DNA of 37,018 bases from Clostridiales bacterium (GCA_004556395.1 SFHK01000029.1:1-37018), one strand, 5' to 3'. Positions 1 through 8,101 are shown, numbered from the stretch's first letter. A program made the numbers and translations. The notes: generated from the sequence alone by a model not told the origin.

Positions 1-68
1 CGGTGCGCGCGACCGTGGCAGTCGAGTGGACGCGGGAGATTACCGTGAAGGCGCGGGGCGGGTCGTAG
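1..68 (+). CDS. yqfD: C-terminal end of probable sporulation protein YqfD (partial)
   Basis: Reading from base 3, the frame gives a short tail (VRATVAVEWTREITVKARG..) and stops at TAG 66-68. The call rests on position and on the tail: in Firmicutes yqfD lies directly before phoH, and YqfD proteins end in a beta-rich stretch with a 'V.VEV..EI' pattern like this one. YqfD is a membrane protein of unknown biochemical role, needed for efficient sporulation in Bacillus. Only about 21 residues are in the window, so the family cannot be tested directly. The same tail recurs in frame at 151-279 (ADARETKIRV..), so it is possible that this copy is itself a duplicate and that the true gene end lies further left. 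Confidence 0.45.
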   Translation, partial: VRATVAVEWTREITVKARGGS

Positions 69-144
69 AAGTCGTTTTCGCCCGCACGCTGGCGCGGCGC
101 GCTTCCTTCCGACGGCAGATTCGGGCGCGTTGGCGGCAGCGTGT

Positions 145-279
145 AGCCGCGCGAAGGCCGACGCGCGGGAGACGAAGATTCGCGTGCAATATGATGCGCC
201 GAGCGAAGGCACGGTGCGCGCGACCGTGGCGGTCGAGTGGACGCGGGAGATTCCCGTGAAGGCGCGGGGCGGGTCGTAG
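145..279 (+). pseudogene. Duplicated fragment of the yqfD C-terminus
   Basis: The frame at 151-279 reads AKADARETKIRVQYDAPSEG and continues to the same VRATVAVEWTREI..KARGGS tail found at the window start. It has no ribosome site or start codon of its own. The third and fourth copies downstream are frame-broken. This is a coding remnant made by tandem duplication of the end of the preceding gene, and it is not expected to be translated. Confidence 0.55.
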
Positions 280-353
280 AAGCCACTTTCGCCCGCGCGC
301 TGGCGACAGCGTGCGGCAGAGCAAAAATCGATGCGCGAGAAACGAAATTCGTG

Positions 354-359
354 TATAAT
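354..359 (+). promoter_or_regulatory. Candidate -10 box (TATAAT) inside the third yqfD-tail copy
   Basis: A perfect TATAAT lies where the first copy reads cAATATGAT (a Gln-Tyr-Asp codon run). A weaker TACAAT occurs at the equivalent place in the last copy (672-677), 74 bases before the phoH start. No clear -35 hexamer is visible 16-18 bases upstream of either. Either could serve phoH; read-through from upstream yqfD is the alternative. Confidence 0.3.
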
Positions 360-750
360 ATGGCATGAGAGGCGGTTCGCATGGTCGCGGCGGTCGAGTG
401 GAGATTCGGAAAAAATTCTCATTGGTTGCCGCGAGGAAATTGTTTAAATTGTCGCGGCGGCTGGGTGGTCGCAGGAAATGGCCGCAAATACGGGGAACCT
501 ATGAAGGCCATGCAGCCGGGCAAAGGTCGGCGCGTGGGAATGGGATTTCACGTATGATTTGATACGCGAAGCGGGAACGCGGGTTACGCGATTCTGGTTG
601 GCGAAAGGGCGCGGGAAAATCTCGATACGCGCGCGGGCGAGGGTCGGTGCGCGGGATGTGGGTTTTTTGGGTACAATACGACACGCGGAGCGAGGGCGCG
701 GGCCGGACGGCCGCGGAATCGCCGCGAAAACACGGGGAGGAACAGAAAAG

Positions 751-1764
751 TTGGAGACGGACATCCGTACGATTTCCGAGGTTATGTATGTGGACGATCC
801 ACAGCAGTTCATCGCGCTGTTCGGGCTGAACGACGAGAACGTGGATCTGATTCGGCGCGAGCTGAACGTGGTCATTTTCGCGCACGGCAACGAAATCACG
901 CTGACCGGCGACGAGGACAAGGTGCGCCTTGCGCGGCTGACGCTCGAGCGGCTGCTGGAGATTGTCGCGCGCGGCGACGCCATCGACAAGACGCGCATCC
1001 GCTACGCCATCGATCTGGCGGGCGAGGGCAACGCCGACCGCATCGGCGAGATCATGCGCGACGTGGTCGCCATCACGTACAAGGGCCGTCAGGTCAAGTG
1101 CAAGACGCTGGGGCAGAAGAAGTACGTGGACGCGATCAAGAAGAACACGCTCACCTTCGGCATCGGCCCCGCCGGCACGGGCAAGACGTATCTGGCCGTG
1201 GCCATGGCGGTGGTGGCGCTCAAGAACAAGGACGTGGAGCGCATCATCCTCACGCGTCCCGCCGTGGAAGCGGGCGAGAAGCTGGGCTTTCTGCCGGGCG
1301 ACCTTCAGCAGAAGGTCGATCCCTACCTGCGCCCGCTGTACGACGCGATCAACGAAATGATGGGCGTGGAGGCGTATCAGCGCCTGCTGGAACGGCAGCA
1401 GGTGGAGGTCGCGCCGCTGGCGTACATGCGCGGGCGCACGCTGAACGACGCATTCATCATTCTGGACGAAGCGCAGAACACGACCAGCGAACAGATGAAG
1501 ATGTTTCTGACGCGCATGGGCATGAATTCCCGCATGGTCGTCACCGGCGACGTGACCCAGATCGACCTGCCCGGCGGCAAGCCCAGCGGGCTGGTGGAGG
1601 CGCTGGAGGTGCTGAAGGGCGTGGAGGACATCGGCATCGTGACGCTTACGCACAAGGACGTGGTGCGCCACGAGCTGGTGCAGGCCATCGTGCGCGCATA
1701 CGAAAGGCGTCAGGCCGCCTCGCCCCGTTCCACGGGCGAAAGACGGTTCGCGCCGAAACGATAA
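751..1764 (+). CDS. phoH: PhoH-family P-loop ATPase
   Basis: Cytoplasmic PhoH-like NTPase of 337 residues, the usual size for the Firmicutes PhoH (YqfE/PhoH) family. The family is thought to act with YbeY and Era in RNA and ribosome metabolism, but its exact reaction is not settled. The Walker A motif GPAGTGKT lies near residues 139-146 and the Walker B segment FIILDEAQN near residue 235, followed by VVTGDVTQIDLPGG. The frame is open further upstream, but TTG 751 is chosen because GGGGAGG (734-740) sits ten bases before it, no good site precedes the earlier ATG codons, and the protein then starts like family members (METDIRTI..). First intact gene of the phoH-recO operon; pgpH follows after 21 bases. 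Confidence 0.93.
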   Translation: METDIRTISEVMYVDDPQQFIALFGLNDENVDLIRRELNVVIFAHGNEITLTGDEDKVRLARLTLERLLEIVARGDAIDKTRIRYAIDLAGEGNADRIGEIMRDVVAITYKGRQVKCKTLGQKKYVDAIKKNTLTFGIGPAGTGKTYLAVAMAVVALKNKDVERIILTRPAVEAGEKLGFLPGDLQQKVDPYLRPLYDAINEMMGVEAYQRLLERQQVEVAPLAYMRGRTLNDAFIILDEAQNTTSEQMKMFLTRMGMNSRMVVTGDVTQIDLPGGKPSGLVEALEVLKGVEDIGIVTLTHKDVVRHELVQAIVRAYERRQAASPRSTGERRFAPKR

Positions 1765-1785
1765 CCGCCGGGAGGGATACAGAGT

Positions 1786-3993
1786 ATGGCAGCAAAAAAG
1801 AAAGGACGCGCGGAAAGGCGATTCGCGCCCACCGTCAGCCGGCTGCTGGTGGGGCTGGTGATGTTTTTTGTGATGTTCACGCTTCTCTCGGCCGCGATCA
1901 CGCCGGAGCGGTATGACATTCAGATCGGTCAGCCCGCGCCGAACACCATCAAGGCCGCCAAGGACGTGGAGGACATCATTACCACGGAGAAGCTGCGAAA
2001 TGACGCGGCGAACAACGTGCGCAGCGTGTATTCCGTGGACGAAAACGCGAAGGACACGGTGCTTCAGACGCTCAGCGGCCGGCTGGACGTGGTTGAGCAG
2101 GTGGCGAACCTGTACCTTCCGCCGGAGGACGGCAAAAGCGAGGTTACGGAAGCGCAGCTGAGCACCGCCAATCAGCAGCTTGCGCCGGTGGAAATCACCT
2201 CCGACGAGCTGGTGGCGCTGGGTGCGGCGGAGGAGAAGACGCTGGACGCGATTATGCGCCGCGCGGAGGAGTTCGTCAGCGAGACGATGGACAACAACCT
2301 GCGCGAGTCAGAAATCGACGCGAGTGTGCAGAAGATCAAAGACGCGCTTCTGCAGGAGCGCTATTCCCGCCTGCTGGTCAGCGTGATCTGCAAGGCTGTG
2401 CGCGCGAGCCTTCAGCCGAACTATTTCTACGACGAGGCCGCCACCGAAAGCGCCCGGCAGACCGAGCGCGACAAGGTGGAGACCGTCACGCGCATCAAGG
2501 GCGAGGTCATCGTGTCCGACGGCGAAATCGTGACCGAGGCGCAATATGAAATGCTGAAGGCGCTGGGCATGATCAAGGAAGGCACGCTGGACATCTCACT
2601 GTATTACGGCGTGGCGCTTCTGATCGTTCTGCTGCTCACGACCGGCAGCCTGTATCTGTACCTGTTTGAGGAGAAGACGTTTAAGAGCCTGCGCACGCTG
2701 GTGCTCATCTGCGTGGTGTGCGTGGTGGAGATGGGCGCTTCGCTGCTCGTGCGCGAGGTGACGCCGTATCTGATGCCGTCCACGCTGGCGCTTCTGCTTC
2801 TGTGCCAGCTGGTCAGCCGCCGCAGCGCCATTTACCTGAATATTGTGATGGCGATCGTGATTTCGCTGTTCGCCAGCGCGTCGTCGGGTCTTTTCAACAT
2901 GACGATGTTCACCGTGATGGTGAACACGCTCACGTCCGGAACGCTGGCGCTATTGATCTTCAAAAAGCGGCAGCAGCGCACGACGACGCTGCTGGCCGGT
3001 CTCATCATGGGCGTGAGCAACATGATCAGCACGTTCGCCGTGGGGCTGGTGAACAACAACAACCTGATGAACGTGCTGGGCATGGCCGAATGGGCGGCGG
3101 GCAGCAGCATACTGGCTTCGATTCTGTGCATCGCCATCATGCCGCTTTTAGAGTGGATGTTCAACGTGGTCACGCCGTCCAAGCTGATTGAGCTTTCCAA
3201 CCCCAACCAGCCGCTTCTGAGACGGCTTCTGCTGGAAGCGCCGGGCACGTATCACCATTCCATCATCGTGGCCAATCTGGCCGAGGCCGCCGCGAACGAG
3301 GTGGGCGCGAACGCGCTGCTCGCCCGCGTGGGCGCGTATTACCACGACGTGGGCAAGCTGAAGCGCCCCGGCTACTTCAAGGAAAACCAGATGGGCGACA
3401 ATCCGCACGACCGCACCGACCCGCGCGTGAGCACGGCCATATTGACCGCCCACCCGCGCGACGGCGCGCAGATGGCGAAGAACGAGCGCATTCCGGACGC
3501 GATTGTGGACATCATCCGCTCACATCACGGCGATTCGCCGGTTTTGTATTTCTACAACAAGAGTCGGCAGGAGAACGGCGACGACGTGAACATCGACGAT
3601 TTCCGCTACGACGGGCCGCGCCCCGCCAGCCGCGAGGCCGCCATTGTGATGCTGGCCGACACCGTGGAGGCCGCCGCGCGCAGCATGCCCAACCCGGACG
3701 CGGATAAGCTGAACACGCTGATTCGCTCGCTCGTGCGTCAGAAGCTGGAGGACGGCCAGCTGGATCACTGCGAGCTGACGTTCGCCGACCTCGACCGCAT
3801 CTGCTCGTCGTTCCTGACGGTGCTCAGCGGCGTGTTCCACGAGCGCATCGAGTATCCGTCGGTTGAGATTCCCAAAAAGCAGATCCAGGCGGCGCTGGAG
3901 GCCGAAAAGAAGAAGGCGCAGGAAAAGGCAGAGGAAAAGCCGCCGGAGAAACCGCAGGAGAAGCCGGAAGATGAACCGAATCGAGCTGATTGA
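1786..3993 (+). CDS. pgpH: PgpH-type HD hydrolase, cyclic di-AMP phosphodiesterase
   Basis: Membrane protein of 735 residues matching the 7TMR-HD (YqfF/PgpH) family, which hydrolyses c-di-AMP to pApA. A membrane segment at about residues 20-42 is followed by an extracellular 7TMR-HDED-like region (to about residue 270). Then come several hydrophobic segments (about 275-470) and a cytoplasmic HD domain. The metal-binding pattern is visible: HH near 490, YYHDVGK near 518-524, 'TAHPRDG', 'RSHHGD' and 'ADTVEAAAR'. The last 35 residues are a Lys/Glu/Pro-rich tail whose coding sequence overlaps the start of ybeY by 23 bases, indicating translational coupling. Start ATG 1786 has GGGAGG at 1770-1775. 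Confidence 0.95.
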   Translation: MAAKKKGRAERRFAPTVSRLLVGLVMFFVMFTLLSAAITPERYDIQIGQPAPNTIKAAKDVEDIITTEKLRNDAANNVRSVYSVDENAKDTVLQTLSGRLDVVEQVANLYLPPEDGKSEVTEAQLSTANQQLAPVEITSDELVALGAAEEKTLDAIMRRAEEFVSETMDNNLRESEIDASVQKIKDALLQERYSRLLVSVICKAVRASLQPNYFYDEAATESARQTERDKVETVTRIKGEVIVSDGEIVTEAQYEMLKALGMIKEGTLDISLYYGVALLIVLLLTTGSLYLYLFEEKTFKSLRTLVLICVVCVVEMGASLLVREVTPYLMPSTLALLLLCQLVSRRSAIYLNIVMAIVISLFASASSGLFNMTMFTVMVNTLTSGTLALLIFKKRQQRTTTLLAGLIMGVSNMISTFAVGLVNNNNLMNVLGMAEWAAGSSILASILCIAIMPLLEWMFNVVTPSKLIELSNPNQPLLRRLLLEAPGTYHHSIIVANLAEAAANEVGANALLARVGAYYHDVGKLKRPGYFKENQMGDNPHDRTDPRVSTAILTAHPRDGAQMAKNERIPDAIVDIIRSHHGDSPVLYFYNKSRQENGDDVNIDDFRYDGPRPASREAAIVMLADTVEAAARSMPNPDADKLNTLIRSLVRQKLEDGQLDHCELTFADLDRICSSFLTVLSGVFHERIEYPSVEIPKKQIQAALEAEKKKAQEKAEEKPPEKPQEKPEDEPNRAD

Positions 3994-4882
3994 TGAAAAT
4001 GGCTTCGCGCCGGAGGGCTTTCTGGCGCTCGCCGAGCAGGTGGCGCAGGCCTGCGCGGAGGAGGAGGGCGTCGGGGCGTTCTGCGTCGCGCTTACGCTGG
4101 TGGACGGCGAGACCATTCGCCGCGTGAACCGCGAAACGCGCGGCGTGGATCGGGAGACGGACGTTTTGTCCTTTCCCGAAATCGCCTACCCCAAGGGGAA
4201 GACCGCGAAGGACGTGCCCGCCCGCCTGCGGCGCGCCTATGACCCGGAGCGCGGCGCGGCGTATCTGGGCGACATCGTGCTGAATCTCTTCCGCGCGCGC
4301 GAGCAGGCCGAGGAATACGGCCACAGCGTGACGCGCGAGATGGGCTATCTGACCGCGCACGCGATTTTTCACCTGATGGGCTACGACCATATGGAGGAAG
4401 AGGACAAACGAACCATGCGCGCCATGGAGAAACGCGCCATGCGGCGGCTGGGTCTGTATAAGGAGGAAGAACGGGATATGACTGACATGGAAATGAAGGC
4501 GCTGGCCATTGACGCGCTGAAGCTTTCGTATGTACCGTATTCGAAGTATCATGTGGGCGCGTGCCTGCTGGCCGTGGACGGACGCACGTTCCAGGGCGCG
4601 AACTTTGAAAACGCGTCCTACGGCGCGACCATCTGCGCCGAGCGCTGCGCCGTGTCCAACGCCATCGCGCACGGCGTGCACCGCTTTACCGCTATCTTCA
4701 TCGCCACCGAGCACGACCTCGCGTGGCCGTGCGGCATCTGCCGGCAGGTGCTGAACGAGTTCAAGGCGGGCGACATGCGCGTGGTCATCGGCAACACCGA
4801 CGGCAAGTGGGTGGAGAAAAATCTGTCCCAGCTTCTGCCTGAATCGTTCGGGCCGGAAAATCTGGGGCTTTCGGAGGAATAA
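3971..4882 (+). CDS. ybeY-cdd: YbeY endoribonuclease fused in frame to cytidine deaminase
   Basis: One uninterrupted frame of 303 residues encodes two enzymes normally made separately. Residues 1 to about 165 are YbeY, the zinc endoribonuclease of 16S rRNA 3'-end maturation and ribosome quality control. Its H-x3-H-x5-H motif reads HAIFHLMGYDH, preceded by YLGDIVLN. Residues from about 170 (MTDMEMKALAIDALKL) form a complete cytidine deaminase of about 134 residues, with the zinc motifs ATICAERCAV and PCGICRQVLNEF, for pyrimidine salvage. In most Firmicutes the order is ybeY-dgkA-cdd-era; here dgkA is absent and no stop separates the partners. A ribosome site before Met 4478 may also yield free Cdd. 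Start ATG 3971 overlaps pgpH. Confidence 0.9.
   Translation: MNRIELIDENGFAPEGFLALAEQVAQACAEEEGVGAFCVALTLVDGETIRRVNRETRGVDRETDVLSFPEIAYPKGKTAKDVPARLRRAYDPERGAAYLGDIVLNLFRAREQAEEYGHSVTREMGYLTAHAIFHLMGYDHMEEEDKRTMRAMEKRAMRRLGLYKEEERDMTDMEMKALAIDALKLSYVPYSKYHVGACLLAVDGRTFQGANFENASYGATICAERCAVSNAIAHGVHRFTAIFIATEHDLAWPCGICRQVLNEFKAGDMRVVIGNTDGKWVEKNLSQLLPESFGPENLGLSEE
4460..4480 (+). promoter_or_regulatory. Internal ribosome binding site before the Cdd part of the fusion
   Basis: AAGGAGG (4460-4466) lies eleven bases before an in-frame ATG at 4478, exactly at the start of the cytidine deaminase domain. It looks like the original cdd ribosome site retained inside the fused frame, so both the 303-residue fusion and a 134-residue Cdd could be produced. 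The same bases also encode KEEE in the linker, which is compatible with chance. Confidence 0.55.
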
Positions 4883-4885
4883 AAA

Positions 4886-5782
4886 TTGGCTGAAAACAAA
4901 GGCATCCGTTCGGGCTTCGTGGCCATTCTCGGCCGGCCGAACGTGGGAAAAAGCAGCATCATGAACCGCTTCGTGGGCGAGAAGGTCGCCATCGTGTCCC
5001 AGAAGGCGCAGACGACGCGCAGCCGCATCTTAGGTGTTTCCACCAGAGAGAACACACAGATCGTGTTCGTGGACACCCCCGGTATCCACAAGCCGCGCAC
5101 GAAGCTGGGCGAATACATGGTAAAGGCCGCGGACGACGCGCGCGAGGGCGTGGACGCGGTGCTCGTGGTCGTGGACGGCGAGCATATCGGGCCGCAGGAC
5201 GCGGAGATCATGAAAAGCGTGCAGTCGATGAACTGCCCGCGCTTCCTCGCCGTCAACAAAATCGACATCGTGCCGCCGGAAAAGCTGATGCCGCAGCTGG
5301 CCGCGCTGAACGCCGAGGGCTTTCAGAGCGTCGTTTCCGTGTCCGCGAGAACCGGCGAAAACGTGGACGTGCTGTATAAGCTGATTGCCGAGAGCATGCC
5401 CGAGGGGCCGATGTACTTCCCTGAGGACATGATCACCGACCAGCCGGAGCGCGTGATGTGCGCCGAAATCATTCGCGAGAAGGCGCTGTATCACCTGCGC
5501 GACGAGATTCCGCACGGCGTGGGCGTGGAAATGCTGTCCATCAAAAAGCTGAGCGACCATCTGACCGAAATTCACGCGAATATCTACTGCGAGCGCGCCG
5601 CGCATAAGTCCATCATCATCGGAAAGCAGGGCGCGATGCTGGGCACGATCGGCTCCGAGGCGAGAAGGGACATCGAAAAGCTTCTGGGCACGAAGGTCAT
5701 GCTGAAATTGTGGGTCAAGGTTCGCGAAAACTGGCGCAACCGCGCCGAGGATCTTGAGAACCTTGGCTACACCGAGCAATGA
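4886..5782 (+). CDS. era: GTPase Era, 16S rRNA-binding ribosome assembly factor
   Basis: Protein of 298 residues, standard for Era. The G domain shows G1 GRPNVGKS (residues 16-23), a TTRSRI switch I region, G3 DTPGIH, G4 NKID and G5 VSARTG. The C-terminal KH domain carries the RNA-binding loop GKQGAML in the segment ERAAHKSIIIGKQG. Era binds the 3' end of 16S rRNA during 30S maturation, in keeping with the ybeY part of the preceding gene. The start is TTG 4886, only three bases after the cdd stop, with GGAGG at 4873-4877 inside the end of the fusion gene. The stop overlaps the recO start. Confidence 0.96.
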   Translation: MAENKGIRSGFVAILGRPNVGKSSIMNRFVGEKVAIVSQKAQTTRSRILGVSTRENTQIVFVDTPGIHKPRTKLGEYMVKAADDAREGVDAVLVVVDGEHIGPQDAEIMKSVQSMNCPRFLAVNKIDIVPPEKLMPQLAALNAEGFQSVVSVSARTGENVDVLYKLIAESMPEGPMYFPEDMITDQPERVMCAEIIREKALYHLRDEIPHGVGVEMLSIKKLSDHLTEIHANIYCERAAHKSIIIGKQGAMLGTIGSEARRDIEKLLGTKVMLKLWVKVRENWRNRAEDLENLGYTEQ

Positions 5783-6507
5783 ACGGGAACCTGACGACCG
5801 ACGCGCTGGTTCTGCGAAGAAGCGAATGGCGCGACTACGACCGCATGGTCACGCTGTTCACGCCCGAATTCGGCCGCGTGGACGCCGTGGCGCGCGGCTG
5901 CCGCCGTCCCAAATCGCCGCTGATGAACGCCGCCGAGGTGTTTACCTGCGGCGAATATCAGCTTCTGCATATGCGCGACCGGTATACCATTACCCAGTGC
6001 CGCATCACCGACGACTTCTTCGAACTGCGAAGCGACTATGAACGGCTGGTGCACGGCGCGTTCTGGCTCAAGCTGCTGGACGAGATCGTGGTGCCGGACG
6101 CGGAGAACCGCGCGCTGTTCCATATGACGCTGCGCGCGCTTGCGTACCTCAACCATTCGCCGCTGCCGCCCGCGCTGCTCACCGCCATGTTCGAAATGCA
6201 GGTGTGGAACCTGACCGGCTTTTCGCCCGAGACGCGCGAATGCGTCGTGTGCCGCCGCACCGCCCAGCAGACGACCCTGCGTTTCGACGCGCGAAAGGGC
6301 GGCTGCGTGTGCGCGTTCTGCGGCCCGACCGCTCATGTCCTCTCCGAGGGCGCGCGCCGTATCCTCATGAAAGCTCCCCGTACCCCCTTCGACGCGGTGG
6401 AAAAGCTCGACGGCCACCCCGACTGGCCCGAAGCCGCCCGCCGTATCCGCGAATTCACCTTCGCCCGCCTCGGCCACGAAATCAAAAACGCCCCCGCGCT
6501 CCCGTAG
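5779..6507 (+). CDS. recO: DNA repair protein RecO
   Basis: Recombination mediator of 242 residues that helps load RecA in the RecFOR pathway. The N-terminal OB fold begins TTDALVLRRSEWRDYDRMVTLFT. The C-terminal zinc module has C155xxC158 (ECVVCRR) and a Cys-rich GCVCAFC (C176, C178, C181). ATG 5779 overlaps the era stop (ATGA), so the two are translationally coupled. The last 50 codons turn strongly C-rich and G-poor (CTC, ATC and CCC codons), unlike the rest of the gene. No simple intrinsic terminator follows; the tandem array begins about 20 bases after the stop. Confidence 0.93.
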   Translation: MNGNLTTDALVLRRSEWRDYDRMVTLFTPEFGRVDAVARGCRRPKSPLMNAAEVFTCGEYQLLHMRDRYTITQCRITDDFFELRSDYERLVHGAFWLKLLDEIVVPDAENRALFHMTLRALAYLNHSPLPPALLTAMFEMQVWNLTGFSPETRECVVCRRTAQQTTLRFDARKGGCVCAFCGPTAHVLSEGARRILMKAPRTPFDAVEKLDGHPDWPEAARRIREFTFARLGHEIKNAPALP

Positions 6508-6524
6508 CGCTCGCCCCTCCGCGG

Positions 6525-8035
6525 GACAGGCGGGGGAGCGTCGCTCCCCCTGCACCCCCTCAAGGGGCAGGGGATTTCTTTTGCCGCGCTGTTGTGCGTT
6601 TCTCTTGAGGGTAGAGCGCAGTGCCCCGATGACTTGCTTGAAACGGTCGGAGCGCTGCTTGTTTTTGGAGAGAGGAAAATGCGCGGCCGCTATACGAGGG
6701 CAGGGAGTACTTCCCTGCATCTCTTCAAGGGGCGGTGGGGTGGTTGGATGTTTCTATTGAGGGTAGAGCGTGGCTGAATGTTGCTTATTTGCAATTGGAG
6801 GTATGCGACCGTCGTGCGAGAGCGGGGAGCGTCGCGCCCCTGCACCCCCTCAGGGGTGGCGAGATTCTTTCGCTGCGCGGTTGGACGTTTCTATTGAGGG
6901 TAGAGCATGTTGGTTCGCTTTTGACGAGCTGGATGTTGCTTGTTTGCGGAATCGGAGGTGCGCGACCATCGCGCGAGGGCGGGGAGCGTCGCGCCCCTGC
7001 ATCCCCTCAAGAGGCAGCGAGATTCTTTCGCTGCGCGGTTGGACGTTTCTATTGAGGGTAGCGCACAGCGTTCCGATGGAGCGTTTGGGACGAGCAGGGC
7101 GCTGCTTGTTTGCGGGATCGGAGGTGCGCGACCGTTGCTCGAGGGCGGGGAGCGTCGCTCCCCTGCATCCCCACGAGGGGCGGCGAGGTTCTTTTGCTGC
7201 GCGGTTGGGCGTTTCTATTGAGGGTAGCGCACAGCGTTCCGATGGAGCGTTTGGGACGAGCAGGGTGCCGCTTGTTTGCAGAATCGGAGGTGTGCGGCCA
7301 TCGCGCGAGGGCGGGGAGCGTCGCGCCCCTGCATCCCCACGAGAGGCGGCGAGGTTCTTTTGCTGCGCGGTTGGGCGTTTCTATTGAGGGTAGCGCACAG
7401 CATTCCGATGGAGCGTTTGGGACGAGCAGGGCGCTGCTTGTTTGCAGAATCGGAGGTACGCGACCGTCGTGCGAGGGCGGGGAGCGTCGCTCCCCTGCAT
7501 CCCCTCAAGAGGCAGCGGGATTCTTTCGCTGCGCGGTTGAACGTTTCTATTGAGGGTAGAGCATGTTGGTTCGCTTTTGACGAGCTAGATGTTGCTTGTT
7601 TGCAGAATCGGAGGTGTGTGACCGTCGCGCGAGGGCGGGGAGCGTCGCTCCCCTGCATCCCCACGAGGGACGGCGAGGTTCTTTTGCTGCACGGTTGGAC
7701 GTTTTCTTGAAGGTAGAGCGCAGTGTTCCGATGGAGCGTTTGGGACGAGCAGGGCGCTGCTTGTTTGCGGAATCGGAGGTGCGCGACCGTTGCTCGAGAG
7801 CGGGGAGCGTCGCTCCCCTGCATCCCCTCAAGGGGCGGCGAGGTTCTTTTGCTGCGCGGTTGGGCGTTTCTATTGAGGGTAGGGCGTGTTGGTTCGCTTA
7901 TGACGAGCTGGATGTTGCTCGTTTGCGGAATCAGAGGTGCGCGACTATCGCGTGAGGGCGGGGAGCGTCGCTCCCCTGCACCCCCTCAAGGAGCGGCGGG
8001 GTTCTTTTGCTGCGCGGTTGAGCCGTTTGTTTGGG
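6525..8035. repeat. Tandem array of about ten 137-166 bp GC-rich units
   Basis: Units are anchored by the string 'tctattgagggta' (or variants) at about 6602, 6754, 6891, 7049, 7215, 7381, 7547, 7706 and 7870. Three consecutive spacings are exactly 166. Each unit holds a near-perfect palindrome (ggggagcgtcgctcccc or gcgccc variant), a second small inverted repeat (cccctcaagggg), then 'ttctttcgctgcgcggttgg'. After the anchor comes one of two interchangeable segments: type A (cacagcgttccgatggagcg, 'tttgggacgagcagggcgctg') or type B ('catgttggttcgc', 'tttgacgagctggatg'). The order from 6602 is A-like, short B-like, B, A, A, A, B, A, B. A final hairpin half-unit lies at 7958-8035. It fills the gap between convergent recO and the minus-strand gene ending at 8102. 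Open frames through it follow repeat period and frame cycling, not coding constraint. Confidence 0.9.
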
Positions 8036-8044
8036 AGGGCGTAT

Positions 8045-8095
8045 GAAAAAGCGCTCCGGTCGTCTGGTTGGGAGACGGTCGGAGCGCTGCGTTTT
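8045..8095 (-). terminator. Intrinsic terminator of the 8102-10400 minus operon
   Basis: Arms agcgctccggtcgtct (8050-8065) and agacggtcggagcgct (8073-8088) pair with one mismatch around a seven-base loop. On the minus strand the hairpin is followed by TTTTT (from aaaaa at 8046-8050). On the plus strand gttttctggtttt follows, so it may also stop transcripts coming through the array. Confidence 0.85.
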
Positions 8096-8101
8096 CTGGT
8101 T

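Larger units (their letters stand above)
1..760 (+). repeat. Degenerate tandem copies of the yqfD 3' end upstream of phoH
   Basis: Bases 1-100 recur at 212-310 with an offset of 211 and near identity, including the stop codon (66-68 and 277-279). The segment 145-240 then reappears in progressively more diverged form around 311-401, 505-600 and 630-700. Shared landmarks are a 'gcgaaggccgacgcgcggga' block, a 'cAATATGAT' block and a 'gagcgaaggc' block. Offsets are irregular (about 211, 161-170, 200 and 120). No long open frame runs through the region apart from the short ones inherited from the duplicated tail, so this 680-bp stretch is treated as non-coding. It forms the leader of phoH. Confidence 0.65.

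Noticed and set aside
365..562. A 65-codon plus-strand frame in the phoH leader.
   Set aside because: It runs through degenerate repeat copies, has no ribosome site and no recognisable features.
6770..7823. Open frames of about 200 codons on both strands inside the tandem array.
   Set aside because: A 166-base unit shifts frame by one per copy, so the same bases are read in all frames; a stop-poor GC-rich repeat gives such frames without coding constraint.
6525..8035. The array as a CRISPR locus.
   Set aside because: Entire 137-166 bp units repeat, with no short identical repeats separated by unique spacers of constant length and no cas genes nearby.
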